DNA of 64,000 nucleotides from Bretschneidera sinensis (taxonomy: Eukaryota; Streptophyta; Magnoliopsida; Brassicales; Akaniaceae), in NCBI GenBank assembly GCA_023935145.1, contig CM043705.1:24537290-24601289 (forward strand), read 5' to 3'. The translations under genes and the position numbers were made by a program. Below are positions 22,320 through 33,535 of this stretch, piece by piece (position 1 is the stretch's first letter; each line of letters starts with the position of its first letter). The notes under the pieces are model-generated. The model ran no database searches. It was given only the letters and a program-made list of their open reading frames with translations, and was not told the DNA's origin.

Positions 22320-22935
22320 GACCAGGTGATCTCTTTTACTGATAAAGATCTGGAGGGACTATAAATACCACATGACGACGCCATGGTCATCACTCTATTG
22401 ATCGAAAATTATAGTGTGAAAAGGATCTTGGTCAACAACATGAGATCAGCTGACGAACTATACTATGACACCTTTTAGAAGATGAAGCTTAGCGATGATC
22501 AGTTCAAACCAGTGGCATCTCCGCTCTACAGATTTTTGGCAGAGCCAATACTCCCGGAAGGCAGCATAGTCATGCCCATTACCGCAGGTTCAACCCCTAA
22601 GCTGACCACCATTATGACCACATTCTTGGTCGTTAAACATTCGTCCTCCTATAATGCCATCCTCGGCCGGCTAAGCCAAAGCTCTATAAAGGCCTTTGTT
22701 TCCACATACCACCTGAAGATGAATTTCCCAACCGAGAACGAAATTGGAGAGGTTCGAGGAAATCAAATGACTTCCCAATCCTGCTACCTTAGTTCCATTA
22801 AGGGACACAAGAAGATCGAGGCCTTGGCCCTTGAGATCGAAGACTTGGGGGATGAACTTAAAGCTCCAAGGGGCAAACCCATTGAGGAGTTTATTGTCGT
22901 CCTTTTGAGTAAGAAAAAAAAACTCAAAACTATGC
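22320..22935 (+). pseudogene. Retropepsin-like protease remnant (Tat-type)
   Basis: A segment beginning FTDKDLEGL and PHDDAMVITLLI leads to VKRILVNNMRSAD, where functional relatives have a D-(S/T/N)-G active site. Here the catalytic aspartate and glycine are changed (NNM). The flap and C-terminal region follow in the open frame 22482-22991 (LTTIMTTFLVVKHSSSYNAI, VRGNQ). Two in-frame stops precede this frame. The partner segment in the right-hand element is at 60501-61290. It would have cut the polyprotein but cannot be active. Confidence 0.8.
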
Positions 22936-23543
22936 AAATTGGATCCAACCTACCCAAGGAGCTCAAATCTTCTATGATTTCTTTCGTCTAGGAAAATCAA
23001 GATGTTTTTTCTTAATCAGCCTTGGACATGCCCAAAATTGATTCGTAGATCATCACGCACAAGTTAAATGTAGATCCAAGCTGCAAGCTAGTGGTTTAGA
23101 ATAAGAGATCATTCTTTCCTGAGTGATAAAAAGCAATTGAAGAAGAGGTTAACAAACTCCTAACTGTTGACTTTATTTGGGAAGCTCACTATCTAGATTG
23201 GTTCACCAATGTGGTGATGGTAAAGAAAGCAAATAGGAAGTGGAGAATCTGCATTGACCTCAACAAAGCATGCCTATAAGATAGTTCCACATTACAAATA
23301 ATATACCAACTGGTTGATGCCACCTCAGGGTATGAACTACTCAGTTTCATGGACGCATACTCAGGGTAGAACCAAATCTTCATGCATGAGCCAGACTAGT
23401 CCAAGATTGCCTTCATCACTAACCAGGGCCTCTATTGTTATAAGGTCATGTCTTTCGAGCTCAAAAATCCAGGGGCAACCTATCAGAGGCTGTTCAATAA
23501 GCTCTTTAAGGAATATATTAGAAGAAACATGGAAGTTTACTTC
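22936..23543 (+). pseudogene. Reverse transcriptase, N-terminal part (Tat-type)
   Basis: Finger and palm motifs are readable with about seven stops: EEVNKLL, WRICIDLNKA, GYELLSFMDAYSG, KIAFITNQGLYCYKVMSFEL, NPGATYQRLFNKLF. The region ends in RRNMEVY, exactly at the residue before the catalytic DD box, where the Copia element is inserted. The continuation is at 28783. Confidence 0.87.
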
Positions 23544-23733
23544 TGTTAGAGTTATTATTTTTATTTTCTTTATTTTTCCTTAAGGGTAGTTTTGTACTTG
23601 GACTTATCTACCTCATATATAAATAATATATTAGTAGGTGAAGGGTTAATTGAATAAACCTTAAACCTTTCTTCTCCATCTTCTTCTCTTTTTCTCTCTA
23701 TCATATCTAACCTAAACCCTAGATTACAACTCA
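23544..23733 (+). repeat. Copia 5' LTR
   Basis: Starts TGTTAGAGTTATT and ends ACAACTCA. It contains TATATAAATA (near 23615-23625) and a CT-rich stretch after it. Confidence 0.92.
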
Positions 23734-23736
23734 ACT

Positions 23737-23748
23737 TGGTATCAGAGC
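23737..23748 (+). promoter_or_regulatory. Primer-binding site, initiator tRNA-Met type
   Basis: TGGTATCAGAGC, three bases after the LTR end, is the standard Copia primer site complementary to the 3' end of plant initiator tRNA-Met. Confidence 0.95.
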
Positions 23749-24424
23749 CTCCTAATTGATCCTTGTGTGACAAATTTGAAGAATAGACGAGGAGCACAAC
23801 AAGAAATCATCAACACAGGTCTGCTGATATCATCAATATAGATGTTGATGTCAGCATATGATGTCAGCAAGGTAAATTAATCCCCCCCAATCTGGTCAAC
23901 TCATCTAGGGAAAATTTTTGGTGAAGTTTTTTCGCGATTCGAGGTCGTTTGGTATAGTTTTCAAATTTTTCTTCCATTTTTCCAGTTTTTAGTGCGATTT
24001 TTAAAAAACTCCAGTTTTTGGGACTTTGGATCGACTTTGTTGCTTGGGGTAGTCTTTATGGGTGCCGACTAGGTGATTCTTGAGTGACTTTGGTGCTGTT
24101 TTGATGTTTAGATCACAATTGGTTGTTTTTTTTATATGATTTGAAGAGTCGGCTGTGTTTTTTCTTGAAGTCTGGCCTCTGCTTTCATGGTTTCTTGCTT
24201 TTGCTGCTTTGGTATGGTGGTTGTAGCCTTGCTCTAATTCATCTTGTTGTGTTAAGAGGGCTGTTTATGTGCCTTTCCATCAGTTTGTTGATCTTCTTGT
24301 GGATTTCTCAAGTGTTTTGGGAGGTTTGCCTTTTTCTCAAGTCTGTTACTGCATTTTTAACTGATTTAAGGGTTTGTTGGTTTAGTATCATATCTGTTTT
24401 TGTTGTTTGGACCTTGTGTTTGAG

Positions 24425-25360
24425 ATAGCAGAAGAGAAATCTAGCACTAAGACTGAAGACAAACTCCCTATTTTTAATGTTAACAATGATTAGCCTAAAT
24501 CTATCACTTTGAAAAAGTTGAATGGTCTGAATTACATGGCTTAGGCACATGCAGTTAGAGTTTATTTACGTGCACATCGAAAGTTAAAGTATTTGACTGA
24601 CAATCCTCCTAGTGCTAGTGATCCAACTTATGAAGATTGGATTTGTGAGGACTTCACTGTTATGGGATTGCTATGGCATAGTATGGATTCTGATATTGCT
24701 ACCACCGTTGAATTTTGTGACTCCTCCAAGAAAATTTGGGACTCAATTGCAGATTTATTTTCTCATCAGAGTAATGTTTCTCGTGTGTATGAGCTCTATG
24801 AGAAAATTTTCATCACCAAACAGTCTGGGAAACCTTTAGCTGAGTATTATAGCACACTTAAGAATTTGTTGGATCAATTATTGCAGCATAGGCCTTTTAC
24901 CACTAAATTAGAGCAGCAGAAGAAGCAATGGGAGGAGTTTATGATTGCTAGCTTATTGTCTGGTTTGGACTCTGATCTTTGTGGCTTTAAGGATCAGATC
25001 CTTACAAGTGAGACCTTGCCTACGACTACTAATGCTTATTCCTGGCTTTTGTGTTCTTCCCTAGGACAACATTCTCCATTGATTAGTTCCCCCGTTACTT
25101 CTTCAGAGACTACTGCCTTGGTCTCTAATAGTGGAGGCCATGGAGGATTTTGTGGTGGTTTTCGCGGTGGCCATGGAGGCCGTAATTTTCGTGGTGGTTC
25201 TCGTGGTGGTCGCATTGGTGGACATAGTGACAGGAAGTGCAATTATTGTGGGGGTACAAATCACACTAAACCTTATTGCTTTCAGAAATATGGTAAGCTG
25301 AATTATGTGAATCAAGTCAGTGATGGTGGAGCACAGTCTCCAATTATGGTACAGTCATAA
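24425..25360 (+). pseudogene. Copia gag (UBN2-type) with zinc knuckle
   Basis: The reading frame begins at 24425, where the expected start ATG has become ATA (ATA GCA GAA). Two stops near 24494 and 24542 precede a clean stretch of 255 codons (24593-25360). That stretch carries the retrotransposon gag domain (WICEDFTVMGLL, SRVYELYEK, LAEYYSTLKNLLDQL), a glycine/arginine-rich tail, and a CX2CX4HX4C knuckle, CNYCGGTNHTKPYC, near 25235-25278. The protein would have formed the RNA-packaging particle. Antisense frames here mirror the Gly-rich tail and are not genes. Confidence 0.9.
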
Positions 25361-25499
25361 CCCACCTCTGTTGGATCTACTTCTTCTAGTTCTGGTTCTC
25401 GTGATACGTTCGATACTCAACTAGGGGAGTTTCTCGTTTAGCACTTACGCATTGCACTTCCTTTTTTATAGCCTTCTTCCTCCTCTACTGCTACCTTAG

Positions 25500-26640
25500 C
25501 CAATTCAGGTAATATTGCATGTGTCGCAGCTTCTCCCTCTTCAGGTAATATTGCAGGTGTTCTCCATCCCACTACCTCGCTCTCCTTACCTTTTAATCTT
25601 TATATTCTTAATTTTCCCTTTAATTTACTCTCTGTTAGTCAGTTGACAAAAGCGTTACAGTGTGAAATTCTTTTCACTTCTACTTCTTGTATTTTTCAGG
25701 ACCTCAAGACCAAGAAGAAGATTGGTTCAGGGCATGAGAAGTATGGTCTCTATCTTTTGGATCCTGATGAATTCCTATCTCTCAGTTCATCCGCTTTGTC
25801 TGCTACAGTTTCTCCTATTTAGTGGCACTTCCGCTTGGGTCATCCATCTTTGGCTAAATTGAAGATCACTATTTTCTTATTGAGTCCTTTGCCTAAATTA
25901 GAGTGTGAGGCATGTCAGCTAGGGAAGAATCACCGTAGTTCTTTTCCTAGTAGTACTCATGATCGTCAGTTTGAGTCATTTGCTTTGGTTCATACAGATA
26001 TTTGGGGTCCATCTCGAACTGCTACTTTGAGTGGTTTTCGTTATTTTGTTGTTTTTGTTGATGATTATTCCTGAATGACTTGATTGTTTTTAATGAAAGA
26101 GAGGTATGAATTGCCTAGAATTATTCTTCAATTTTATAACGAAATTCTTGTTAAATTTAATAAGCATATTAAGATTTTTCGATCTAATAATGCCTTAGAG
26201 TATACCCAGACCATTATGAATTCCTTTTACATTGATAGAGATATTATTCATCAGAATAGTTGTTCTCACACTTCCCAGCAAAATGGTGTGGTTGAGCGGA
26301 AACACCACCATTTACTTGATATTGCTCGCACTTTAATGTTCAATATGAAGGTATCTAAACATTTTTGGGGCGATGCTGTTTTAACTGCTTGGTATCTCAT
26401 TATCGCATGCCTTCTACTGTTTTGAATCATAAGTCCCTTTTTTTCTCTTGTTTATCCTGCTCAGCCTCCTTTCTCCCTCACTCCTCGGGTTTTTGGTTGT
26501 ATTGCTTTTGTTCATGTGCTTGATTTGAGTCAGGATAAATTATCTCCTCGCGCCCAGAAATGCATCTTCCTTGAGTATTCTCGTACTAAAAAAGGCTATC
26601 ATTGTTACAGTCCTGATTCTCGTCGCTACTTTGTGAGTGC
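25500..26640 (+). pseudogene. Copia protease tail and integrase
   Basis: No protease active site (D-S/T-G) can be found between gag and integrase; the frame enters at FNLLSVSQLTKAL. The integrase zinc-binding region includes HFRLGHPSLAKL and CEACQLGKNHR. The catalytic core follows: the first Asp is in VHTDIWGP, the second has become Asn (FRSNNALEY), and the Glu is present in QQNGVVERKHHHLLD. Stops occur near 25819, 26072 and 26084. The loss of one acidic residue alone should abolish integration. 26441-27075 is the variable linker to RT, rich in Ser and Pro, with a further stop at 27068. Confidence 0.88.
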
Positions 26641-27075
26641 TGATGTCACATTTTTTTAGTCTACTTCATTCTTTTCCTCCCAAGGTGAGAGTCTATTTTC
26701 AGATCTCATATCTTGTCGTGAGGGGGAGCGTTCTTTTCCCTCTCCTACTCTTTCGATCCCCATGTCTCCACCTATGGTCACTTCTCCGGTTTCCTCAGCT
26801 CCTTCTAACCTTCCGTTTCAGGTATACCACCGATCTCAAGATAAGTGTGTTATTTTTTATGGCTCTATTCCTACAGCTTCAAGGTTTGAGGATCATGTTT
26901 TGTCTCCTTCCTCGAACACTGATGATTTACCTATTGCTTTATGCCGAGGTAAAAGAACTTGTACACAACATCCTATTGCTCATTTCTTGTCTTATAGTCG
27001 TCTTTCACCATGTTTGCAGTCTTTTGCTTGTTCTTTGTCCTCTATTTCTGTTCCTTCATCCTATAAGTAGACACT

Positions 27076-28540
27076 ATCTTCTTCTGGTTGGAAACAAGCT
27101 ATGGATGAGGAAATGAGCGTTCTTCACAAGAACTACACCTGGGAGCTTACTCCCCTTCCTCCAAGAAAATAGACAGTGGGTTGTCGTTGGGTTTATACTG
27201 TTAAGTATCTTCCTGATGGTTCTATTGAATGTCTTAAAGTGCGGTTGGTTGCGAAAGGCTATACCCAAACCTATGGTGTTGACTACTTGGAGACCTTTTC
27301 CCCTGTTGCTCGCCTAAACTTTGTTTGCATCTTGCTCTCAGTGGCTGTTAATCGTTCTTGGCCTTTGTATCAACTTGATATCAAGAATGCATTCCTTCGT
27401 GGTGATCTTTAGGAGGAAGTGTATATGGACCAACCACCAGGATATGTTGTTGCTGGGAATGGCCATCTTGTATGTCGTCTAAAGAAGGCCTTGTATGGTT
27501 TGAAACAGTCTCCTCGAGCTTGGTTTGATCGATTCAGTGTTGTTGTTCTTGCATATGGGTTCCAATGTTCTACCTCTGATCATTCCATCTTTGTTCGTCA
27601 TTCCACTGCTGGCACCATTGTTTTAATTGTTTATGTGGATGACATTATTGTTTCTGGGAGTGATTCAACTAGCATTGCTGATTTGAAGTGCTATTTGGAC
27701 CAGTAGTTCCATACGAAGGACTTGGGTGCTCTTTGATATTTTCTTGGGATTGAAGTTGCTCGCTCTTCTCAGGGTCTTTCCTTTTCCAAACGGAAATATA
27801 TCATTGACCTTTTGTCTGAAACTGGTCTCTTAGGCTCACGCCCTGTGGATACTCCTATGGACTCTGCAGCAAAACTTGATAGTGAACAGGGTGATCTGTT
27901 TGTTGATGTTAGTCGATATCGTCGGTTGGTTGCAAAGTTAATCTATCTTACTATTACTCGCCCTGACATTACCTATGTCGTTGGTGTCGTTAGTCAGTAT
28001 ATGAATGCTCCTCGATAACCTCATCTTGATGTTTGTCGTATTCTCCATTATCTGAAGGGTACCCCTGGAAGAGGCTTGTTGTATAAACTCTCTACTTCTC
28101 TTTCTATCACTGGCTTTAGTGATGCCGACTGGGCTGGTTCTCGTTCTAATCGGAGGTCTACGTCCGGTTATTGTACCTTTGTTGGTGGGAATTTGGTTAC
28201 TTGGAGGAGTAAGAAGCAAAATATTGTCACTTATTCTAGTGCTGAGGCTGAGTATCGAGCTATGGCTCATACGGCTTCTGAAATGTTGTGGGTTCGTGCT
28301 CTCCTTCATGACCTTGGTATTGATGTTTCTGTTCCTCTGGAGATGTATTGTGATAATCAAGCTGCTATTTTTATTGCTAATAATCCCATCTTTCATGAAC
28401 ATATCGAGCATATTGAACTGGATTGTCACTTTATTCGGGACTTGTTGCTCCGGAAGGAGCTTATTACTCCATATGTTCATTCGGGTGATCAACTTGGTGA
28501 TATTCTCACAAAGCCTTTTGCTCGCACATCATTCCAGTAG
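27076..28540 (+). pseudogene. Copia reverse transcriptase and RNase H
   Basis: Motifs in order are [74 protein letters not shown], the catalytic box VYVDDIIV (near 27632-27655, intact) and FLGIEVARS. RNase H follows with GFSDADWAG, RRSTSGYC, SSAEAEYRAMA, YCDNQAA and DILTKPFA. In-frame stops sit near 27170, 27411, 27705, 27736 and 28016. The final 154 codons (28076-28540) are open. The enzyme would have copied RNA to DNA and degraded the template. Confidence 0.94.
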
Positions 28541-28579
28541 CTATCTTCCAAGCTGGGCATGTTTGATTTGTATGTTCTA

Positions 28580-28592
28580 GCTTGAGGGGGAG
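28580..28592 (+). promoter_or_regulatory. Copia polypurine tract
   Basis: GCTTGAGGGGGAG lies directly before the 3' LTR. Confidence 0.88.
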
Positions 28593-28782
28593 TGTTAGAG
28601 TTATTATTTTTATTTCCTTTATTTTTTCTGAAAGGTAGTTTTGTACTAGGACTTATCTATCTCATATATAAATAATATGTTAGCAAGTGAAGGGTTAATT
28701 GAATAAACCTTAAACCTTTCTTCTCCATCTTCTTCTCTCTTTCTCTCTCTTATATCTAACCTAAACCCTTGATTACAACTCA
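28593..28782 (+). repeat. Copia 3' LTR
   Basis: 190 bp, matching 23544-23733 along its whole length; ends ACAACTCA before the target duplication ACTAC. Confidence 0.92.
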
Positions 28783-29400
28783 ACTACTCAATGACATACT
28801 TATCAAGAGTGACAAGTCAAAAGACCACATCTCTTACCTTGAAGATCCAGGCAATCTTAGACATGAGCCCTCCTCGAAACATTAAAGAAGTCCAACGACT
28901 AACAGGGCACATCGTCGCTCTCAATCAATTCATGTCCAAATCCGCCGAGAAATGTTTACCCTTTTTCAAGGCACTGAAGAAATCTAAGGATTTTGCATGG
29001 ACTGAAAAGTGTCAAACAACCTTCGAAGAACTCAAGGACTTTTTTAGCTCGCTACCTCTCCTAACTGAGCCTATTGGAGAGAAAAGTTTTTATTTTACAT
29101 CGTTGCAAGCCTTACAGCTATTGCCTCTATACTGATTTAAAAAGAAGTTGGGGCCCAAAAAACCATCTACTATATCAATTGGATCCTTCAAGATCAACAC
29201 AGTTTCTCCTGATTAAAAAACTAGCCTATCTTATCCTCATCACAGCCAAGAAGCTACAACCATACTTTCAATCTCACACCATCACGATCTTGACTGACCA
29301 GGTGCTGAGGCAAGTCTTGCTCAAACCAAATATTTCCAATAGACTGGTAAAATGGTCCATAGAATTAGGAGAATTCGACATCTGTTAAAAGTCACGGACA
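28783..29400 (+). pseudogene. Reverse transcriptase C-part and RNase H (Tat-type)
   Basis: The frame interrupted at 23543 continues with the DIL box, KSDKSKDHIS and the thumb (NIKEVQRLTGHIVALNQFMS, FFKALKKSKDFAWTEKCQ). The first RNase H follows in another frame (YLILITAKKLQPYFQSHTI, ILTDQVLRQVL, LVKWSIELGEFDI). At least two frameshifts and a stop separate the parts. Its first acidic residues are lost in a degraded stretch near 29085-29130. Confidence 0.87.
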
Positions 29401-29437
29401 ACCATCAAAGCTTACCTTATTGTAGAGAGCACGCTCT

Positions 29438-29778
29438 TTGAAGAGCCTTTTGAGAGGCGTAAGCCCAAAGATAATGATCAGATACCCAATTCGACACTTT
29501 TCGTCGACGAGTCTTCCAACAGCTTTGGTAGTGGAGTCGGCCTTATCCTCACAAGTCCTGAGAGTTTTGACAATCGAGTACACCTTAAGTTTTGAATTCA
29601 AAGCCTCCAACAATGAAGCAAAGTATGAAGCCTTGCTAGTACGGATGAAGTTAGCAAAGACATTGGCTGCCAAAGTCTTAGAACTCCACAACGAATCCCA
29701 ACTGGTGGTTAATCTAGATGGACTCGATCCTCTAGTACTTGCAGGATGGAAAACTTCATGAGCAAAGAAATTAAACAA
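29438..29778 (+). pseudogene. Second (archaeal-type) RNase H, Tat-type
   Basis: Two frames together show a second RNase H of the kind specific to Tat elements. A start like FVDESSNSFGSGVGLIL is followed, after a frameshift, by FEFKASNNEAKYEALLVRMKLAKTL and SQLVVN. The better preserved partner at 58889-59220 allows the match. In functional copies this domain removes primer RNA; here it is broken. Confidence 0.78.
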
Positions 29779-30915
29779 AAAAAGATCATCATTTACTCCT
29801 TACGGTTCATTATCATCAAGGGCCAATTATACAAGAAGGAACTTACCACCACCTACTTAAAATGCCTTGGTCCTAGTGATGCTAATTATTCCTTCTGAGA
29901 GGTTCACGAAGGCATATGCAAAAATCACTTAGGAACAAAGCCTTGGCCTACAAAATCCTTCAGCGTAGATATTACTGGTCTAAGATGCTGCAAGAGGCTA
30001 CCGATACGGGCAAAAAATGTCAAGAATATGATCCAATCTCTCACTGCTCTTCAATCCGCTAACATCAATCACGAGCCTTTTTCCCTTCACAATATGGGGA
30101 ATCGACATTCTAGGGCCTTTATCTGAAGCTCCAAGACAGAGGAAGCACTTGATAGCAGCCATCGACTACTTCACCAAATGGATAAAAGCTAAACCACTCA
30201 CAAAGATCACCTACAATAAGATATGAGAGTTTGTATTGAAGTCCTTTGTGTGCAGGTTCGGAATACCAAGGATTCTTGTCACTTATAACGAAAGACATTT
30301 TGATAGTGTCTAGTTCAAGTCTTATTGCCAAGACTTCAAGATTGAGCATTGATTGACCTTAATGGGTTATCCCCGTGCAAACAAGCAAGCCAAAGTCATT
30401 AATAGAACTCTTTTGTAGGGTATCAAGAAGAGACTTGAAGATGCCGACAAACATTGACTCAAATAGCTACCTAATGTCCCTGGTGCGGATGAGACACCAT
30501 TCTTCCTATCCCCTTTGAGATTGAAATCCCCTCATTATGAGTTCAACACTTCAGTCTAGAGACCAACGAAGAAGCCCTCAAAATGAATATTGACTTGATC
30601 GACGAAGCAAGAGATATGGCTCAAATCCAACTCGTTGCCTATCACCCGAGGGTAGCCTGATATTACAACTCCCAAGTCAGAGGTAGGGCATTCAGACTCA
30701 ATGACCTGATGCTTAAGAAGAAGGAAGTCTCTCATCCAAGAGACACATGGAAACTCATCTTGAACTACGAAGGCCCTTACCATATTTGAAGAATCTTCGG
30801 AGCTACTCCATTTGAGCTCGAAGATCTTAACATGACTCCAATCCCTCAAATTTAGAACATCGAGAATCTCCGCAAATTTTATCAACAGATATTTCTCTTG
30901 CATGATTTTGTAACT
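29779..30915 (+). pseudogene. Integrase (Tat-type)
   Basis: The zinc-binding region (HEGICKNHLGTKALAYKIL and KKCQEYD near 29905-30030) leads to the core. The first Asp is in GIDILGP, across a frameshift. The second is replaced (TYNERHFD, Asp to Tyr), and the catalytic Glu is replaced by Lys in NKQAKVINRTLL. The C-terminal part is readable through EEALKMNIDLIDEARDMAQ, YNSQVRGRAFRLNDLML and WKLILNYEGPYHI. More than ten stops are scattered through it. The protein ends near 30905 and is followed by tandem repeats. Confidence 0.87.
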
Positions 30916-31007
30916 TTAGCATATTATCAATAATATCAATTTATTTGAACTCAGAAGCTTAAGTGCATAATGCAAACTGTCAGCCTCTAACGCACCAAAA
31001 ACCTAAG

Positions 31008-31445
31008 GAAGCCCCAAGCCGTTTCTCTCCTCAGGACCATTGAGGCAAAAAACTTAATGAGGAAGCCCTGAGTTGTTCCTCTTCTCGGGACCATCAAGGC
31101 TAAACACCCGAAGAGGGAGCCCCGAGTTGTTCCTCTCCTTGGGGCCATCATGGTAAAAATCTTGAAGCCCTAAGTCGTTTCTCTCCTCGGGACCATTGAG
31201 GCAAAAAACTTAATGAGGAAGCCCTGAGTTGTTCCTCTTCTCGGGACCATTAAGGCTAAACACCCGAAGAGGGAGCCCCGAGTTTTTCCTCTCCTTGGGA
31301 CCATCATGGTAAAAATCTTGAGCCTTGAAACCACCAAGGCAAAAATCCCGAGGAGAAATCCTCGAGTTGTTCCTCTCCTCGGAACCATCAAGATGAAAAT
31401 CTCGAGGAGGAAGCCTTAAGTTGTTATCCTCAGAACCGTGGAGAT
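31008..31445. repeat. 48/54-bp tandem array between integrase and antisense gene
   Basis: Units of 48 or 54 bp built on CCCCGAGTTGTTCCTCTCCT and GGGACCATCA. Three units (54+54+48) form a 156-bp super-unit that is repeated almost exactly (31010-31165 and 31166-31321), then degrades. Minus-strand frames reading MMVPRRGTTRG are repeat read-through. Confidence 0.88.
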
Positions 31446-31725
31446 AGAAAGGAGAACCCTAAGTTGTTCCCCTCCTTAGAACTTTATTAACCAAAGGCAT
31501 CTCCAAGAAAAATATCTCGAGTGTTTTGCCTTAAGATATTCATAGTGCACCAAGCACCCTGAATCGACAACTATGATAAAGTTCAAACCCTTGGCCAACA
31601 AAGTCCTTACAACAAGAAAGCCTAACACTTAATAATGAGAACAATCATATGTAGAAATAAGTGTGCAAACAAAGCAAATCATCCCATTAACCAAAGATAA
31701 AGCAAAAGTAAAAGATTCTAAGTCC

Positions 31726-32818
31726 CTAAGCCTCTTGCTTACCACCAAATCCTCCGTCTCCAATCTTTTTCTCCGAAACACCTTCGGCTGTGATCGCCTC
31801 GTCATCAAAGAGATTGATGCCAGAAAGATCAACCTCAAGATAGGTCGTAGAAATCTTGGCTTTCTCAGTCTTAAATCCCTGGACAAGGTAGACTTCGGCC
31901 TCGTCAGCAACATACTCCTTGAACTCCTTCGAGGCTTTATAGTCTACCAAGGCTTGCCTTTAGGTTATAGCCACTTTGGCCTCAATCTCTTATTGGCCTT
32001 CACTAAATCGGTACTGAAGACCCTGTTTTTCTCTCGAAGCTAAGCCATCTCAGTCTCGAAGGTTGAGAGCCTCTCATCCTGAGAGACAAGCTTTTTCTTA
32101 AGTTGAGCAATACGAAGGTCGCACTCCATCAGCTTCTTGTTTGTATCAGCAAAACAACTCGAGAGCACGCCTTGACAACACTGACCTACGAAGCATACGA
32201 ATATCAACCCCAACACTTAGAAAAAAAAAATGAAAGAATAAACAGTAAGAAATATTATCTTAAAAAATAGCTCATTCTCTATATTGACGAAGACATCCAC
32301 ATCCTTGGATAAATGGAGAACCTCAGACCCGCCTTCATTATATCAAGGTAGACGCAAAACTTGTACGAAAGATCCTCAAGGGGCATATCACAGGCTCTTT
32401 TCGATCTTTTTGCCTTCCTCAATGCAAACTCCAAAGGAATATAGAATCTCCCTTGCAAATTAATAAAGATGCGATCGGACAACACACTCTCCTTATGCTC
32501 GGTGGGGTAACCTATGTCGCGAGCCTCCACTGCCATATGCCGTTGAACGTATACCAGTGTGTGCTCAAATTCGATCACAAGCCCTTCTAGCAAACTCAGC
32601 TTTAGCTTCCCGAGTTGACGCCTCTACCACATCAACATCGGCGTCCTCCAACAAAGCTACATGTCGAAACAAAAAAAATATGTTCTCTTAAGAGAAAAAC
32701 TTCCAAAACACTCCACCTCACTACCTAGCTCTCTCGTACTTTCACTACCTTCTCTGCTATCACTATTACTATGGTGAGAACTAATACTACGATAAGAACT
32801 ACTCGAAGGTGAAGACAT
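31726..32818 (-). pseudogene. Antisense extra ORF of the left Tat-type element
   Basis: It lies on the strand opposite to pol. The likely start ATG is at 32816-32818 and opens a Ser-rich N-terminus (MSSPSSSSYRSIS). Next come a frameshifted middle, a block EDLSYKFCVYLDIMKAGLRF near 32370-32430, a T-rich stretch that could be an intron end near 32220-32240, and a coiled-coil-like C-terminus (MECDLRIAQLKKKL, then DYKASKEFKEYV) ending at the stop near 31726. The right-hand Tat element has a homologous plus-strand gene at 55064-57038, with the same Ser-rich start, the block LCVSHSLKAGLRF and the acidic coiled tail. Function unknown. Several stops and a central deletion make it inactive. Confidence 0.75.
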
Positions 32819-33091
32819 GATATTTAAAAGAGAAGGAAAGAGAGCTTACCAAAAATGAGGAAAGCTACTAAGCTCTCTTTACCACCCCGAGGCTCTGAAA
32901 AGGAAAATTAAGAAAGAATTGAGAAAATAGATGATCCAAATTTTCTCTAATTAACGGTCACGATAGCAATTTTTGCACTTCTCCATAAAGTATAAAAGAC
33001 AAAGAGCATCCTAAGGGAATCCTCTGAAACTTCACGAAAAATGAAGGGACAGATGTTAAATGCGCATGCCTAATGAGCTTCCCACACCTAG

Positions 33092-33192
33092 TGGGCCTCC
33101 CATGCTAAATAGGTCTCCCACGTATAGTAGGCCTTTCCCATGCCTAATGGGCCTCTCCTATGCCAAGTGGGCCTTCCTATGCCTAATGGGCC
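33092..33192 (-). promoter_or_regulatory. GGCCCA cluster upstream of the antisense ORF
   Basis: Four GGCCCA motifs on the minus strand (33092-33097, 33148-33153, 33168-33173, 33187-33192) lie about 275-375 bp upstream of the antisense start codon. GGCCCA is a known plant promoter motif (site II type, bound by TCP factors). They are embedded in a ~20-bp degenerate repeat. The right-hand element has the same arrangement. Confidence 0.5.
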
Positions 33193-33334
33193 TCTTATGC
33201 AAGCCTATGGCCTTCTTACAAGTATAGCAAGCTCAAATGTTTTTACAAGTAAAAGGTCTCAGTACCTATATTAAAAAAAATCGCATTAAATGCACTTCGA
33301 GGAAAACAAAATTGTCGAGACCTAAGCCCTGAAG

Positions 33335-33535
33335 ATTTTTATGGGCTCAATACCTCATGCATAAAAGTGTCGAGCGTTGAGCCTAGAACTCTTCATGGGC
33401 TCGGTACCTAAGGCAGAAAAATACCGAGCCTTGAGCCCTGAGCTCTTCATGGGCTCAATACCCTGAAGTCAAAAGTGTTGAGCCTTGAGCCCTGTGTTTT
33501 TCATGGGCTAATGACCTAAGGCACAAAAGTCAAGA
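33335..33535. repeat. ~54-bp tandem repeats before the 3' LTR
   Basis: About four degenerate units containing GAGCCTTGAGCCCTGAGCTC and TTCATGGGCTC. They fill the place where the right-hand Tat element has its 48-bp array. No clear polypurine tract remains before the LTR, so the LTR's left end is probably deleted. Confidence 0.75.

Larger units (their letters stand above)
23544..28782 (+). mobile_element. Ty1/Copia element nested in the Tat-type RT
   Basis: It has short matching LTRs (190 bp each, 23544-23733 and 28593-28782) with about 13 differences by eye (near 7 percent), a tRNA-Met primer site, gag, integrase, RT, RNase H and a polypurine tract. The flanks read ACTTC (23539-23543) and ACTAC (28783-28787), a near-perfect 5-bp target duplication. 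The Gypsy reading frame resumes right after it. The protease active site is missing and the polyprotein has several stops. The short LTRs and single open layout suggest an Ale-like or Ivana-like lineage, which I cannot confirm. 23749-24424 is an untranslated leader. Confidence 0.92.

Noticed and set aside
24123..24428. 101-codon hydrophobic frame in the Copia leader, resembling a membrane protein
   Set aside because: It is T-rich untranslated leader between primer site and gag; hydrophobicity follows base composition and it has no known counterpart.
25036..25315. Antisense Pro/Arg/Thr-rich frames in the Copia gag
   Set aside because: They mirror the Gly/Arg-rich tail of the sense gag; a shadow of a real coding region.
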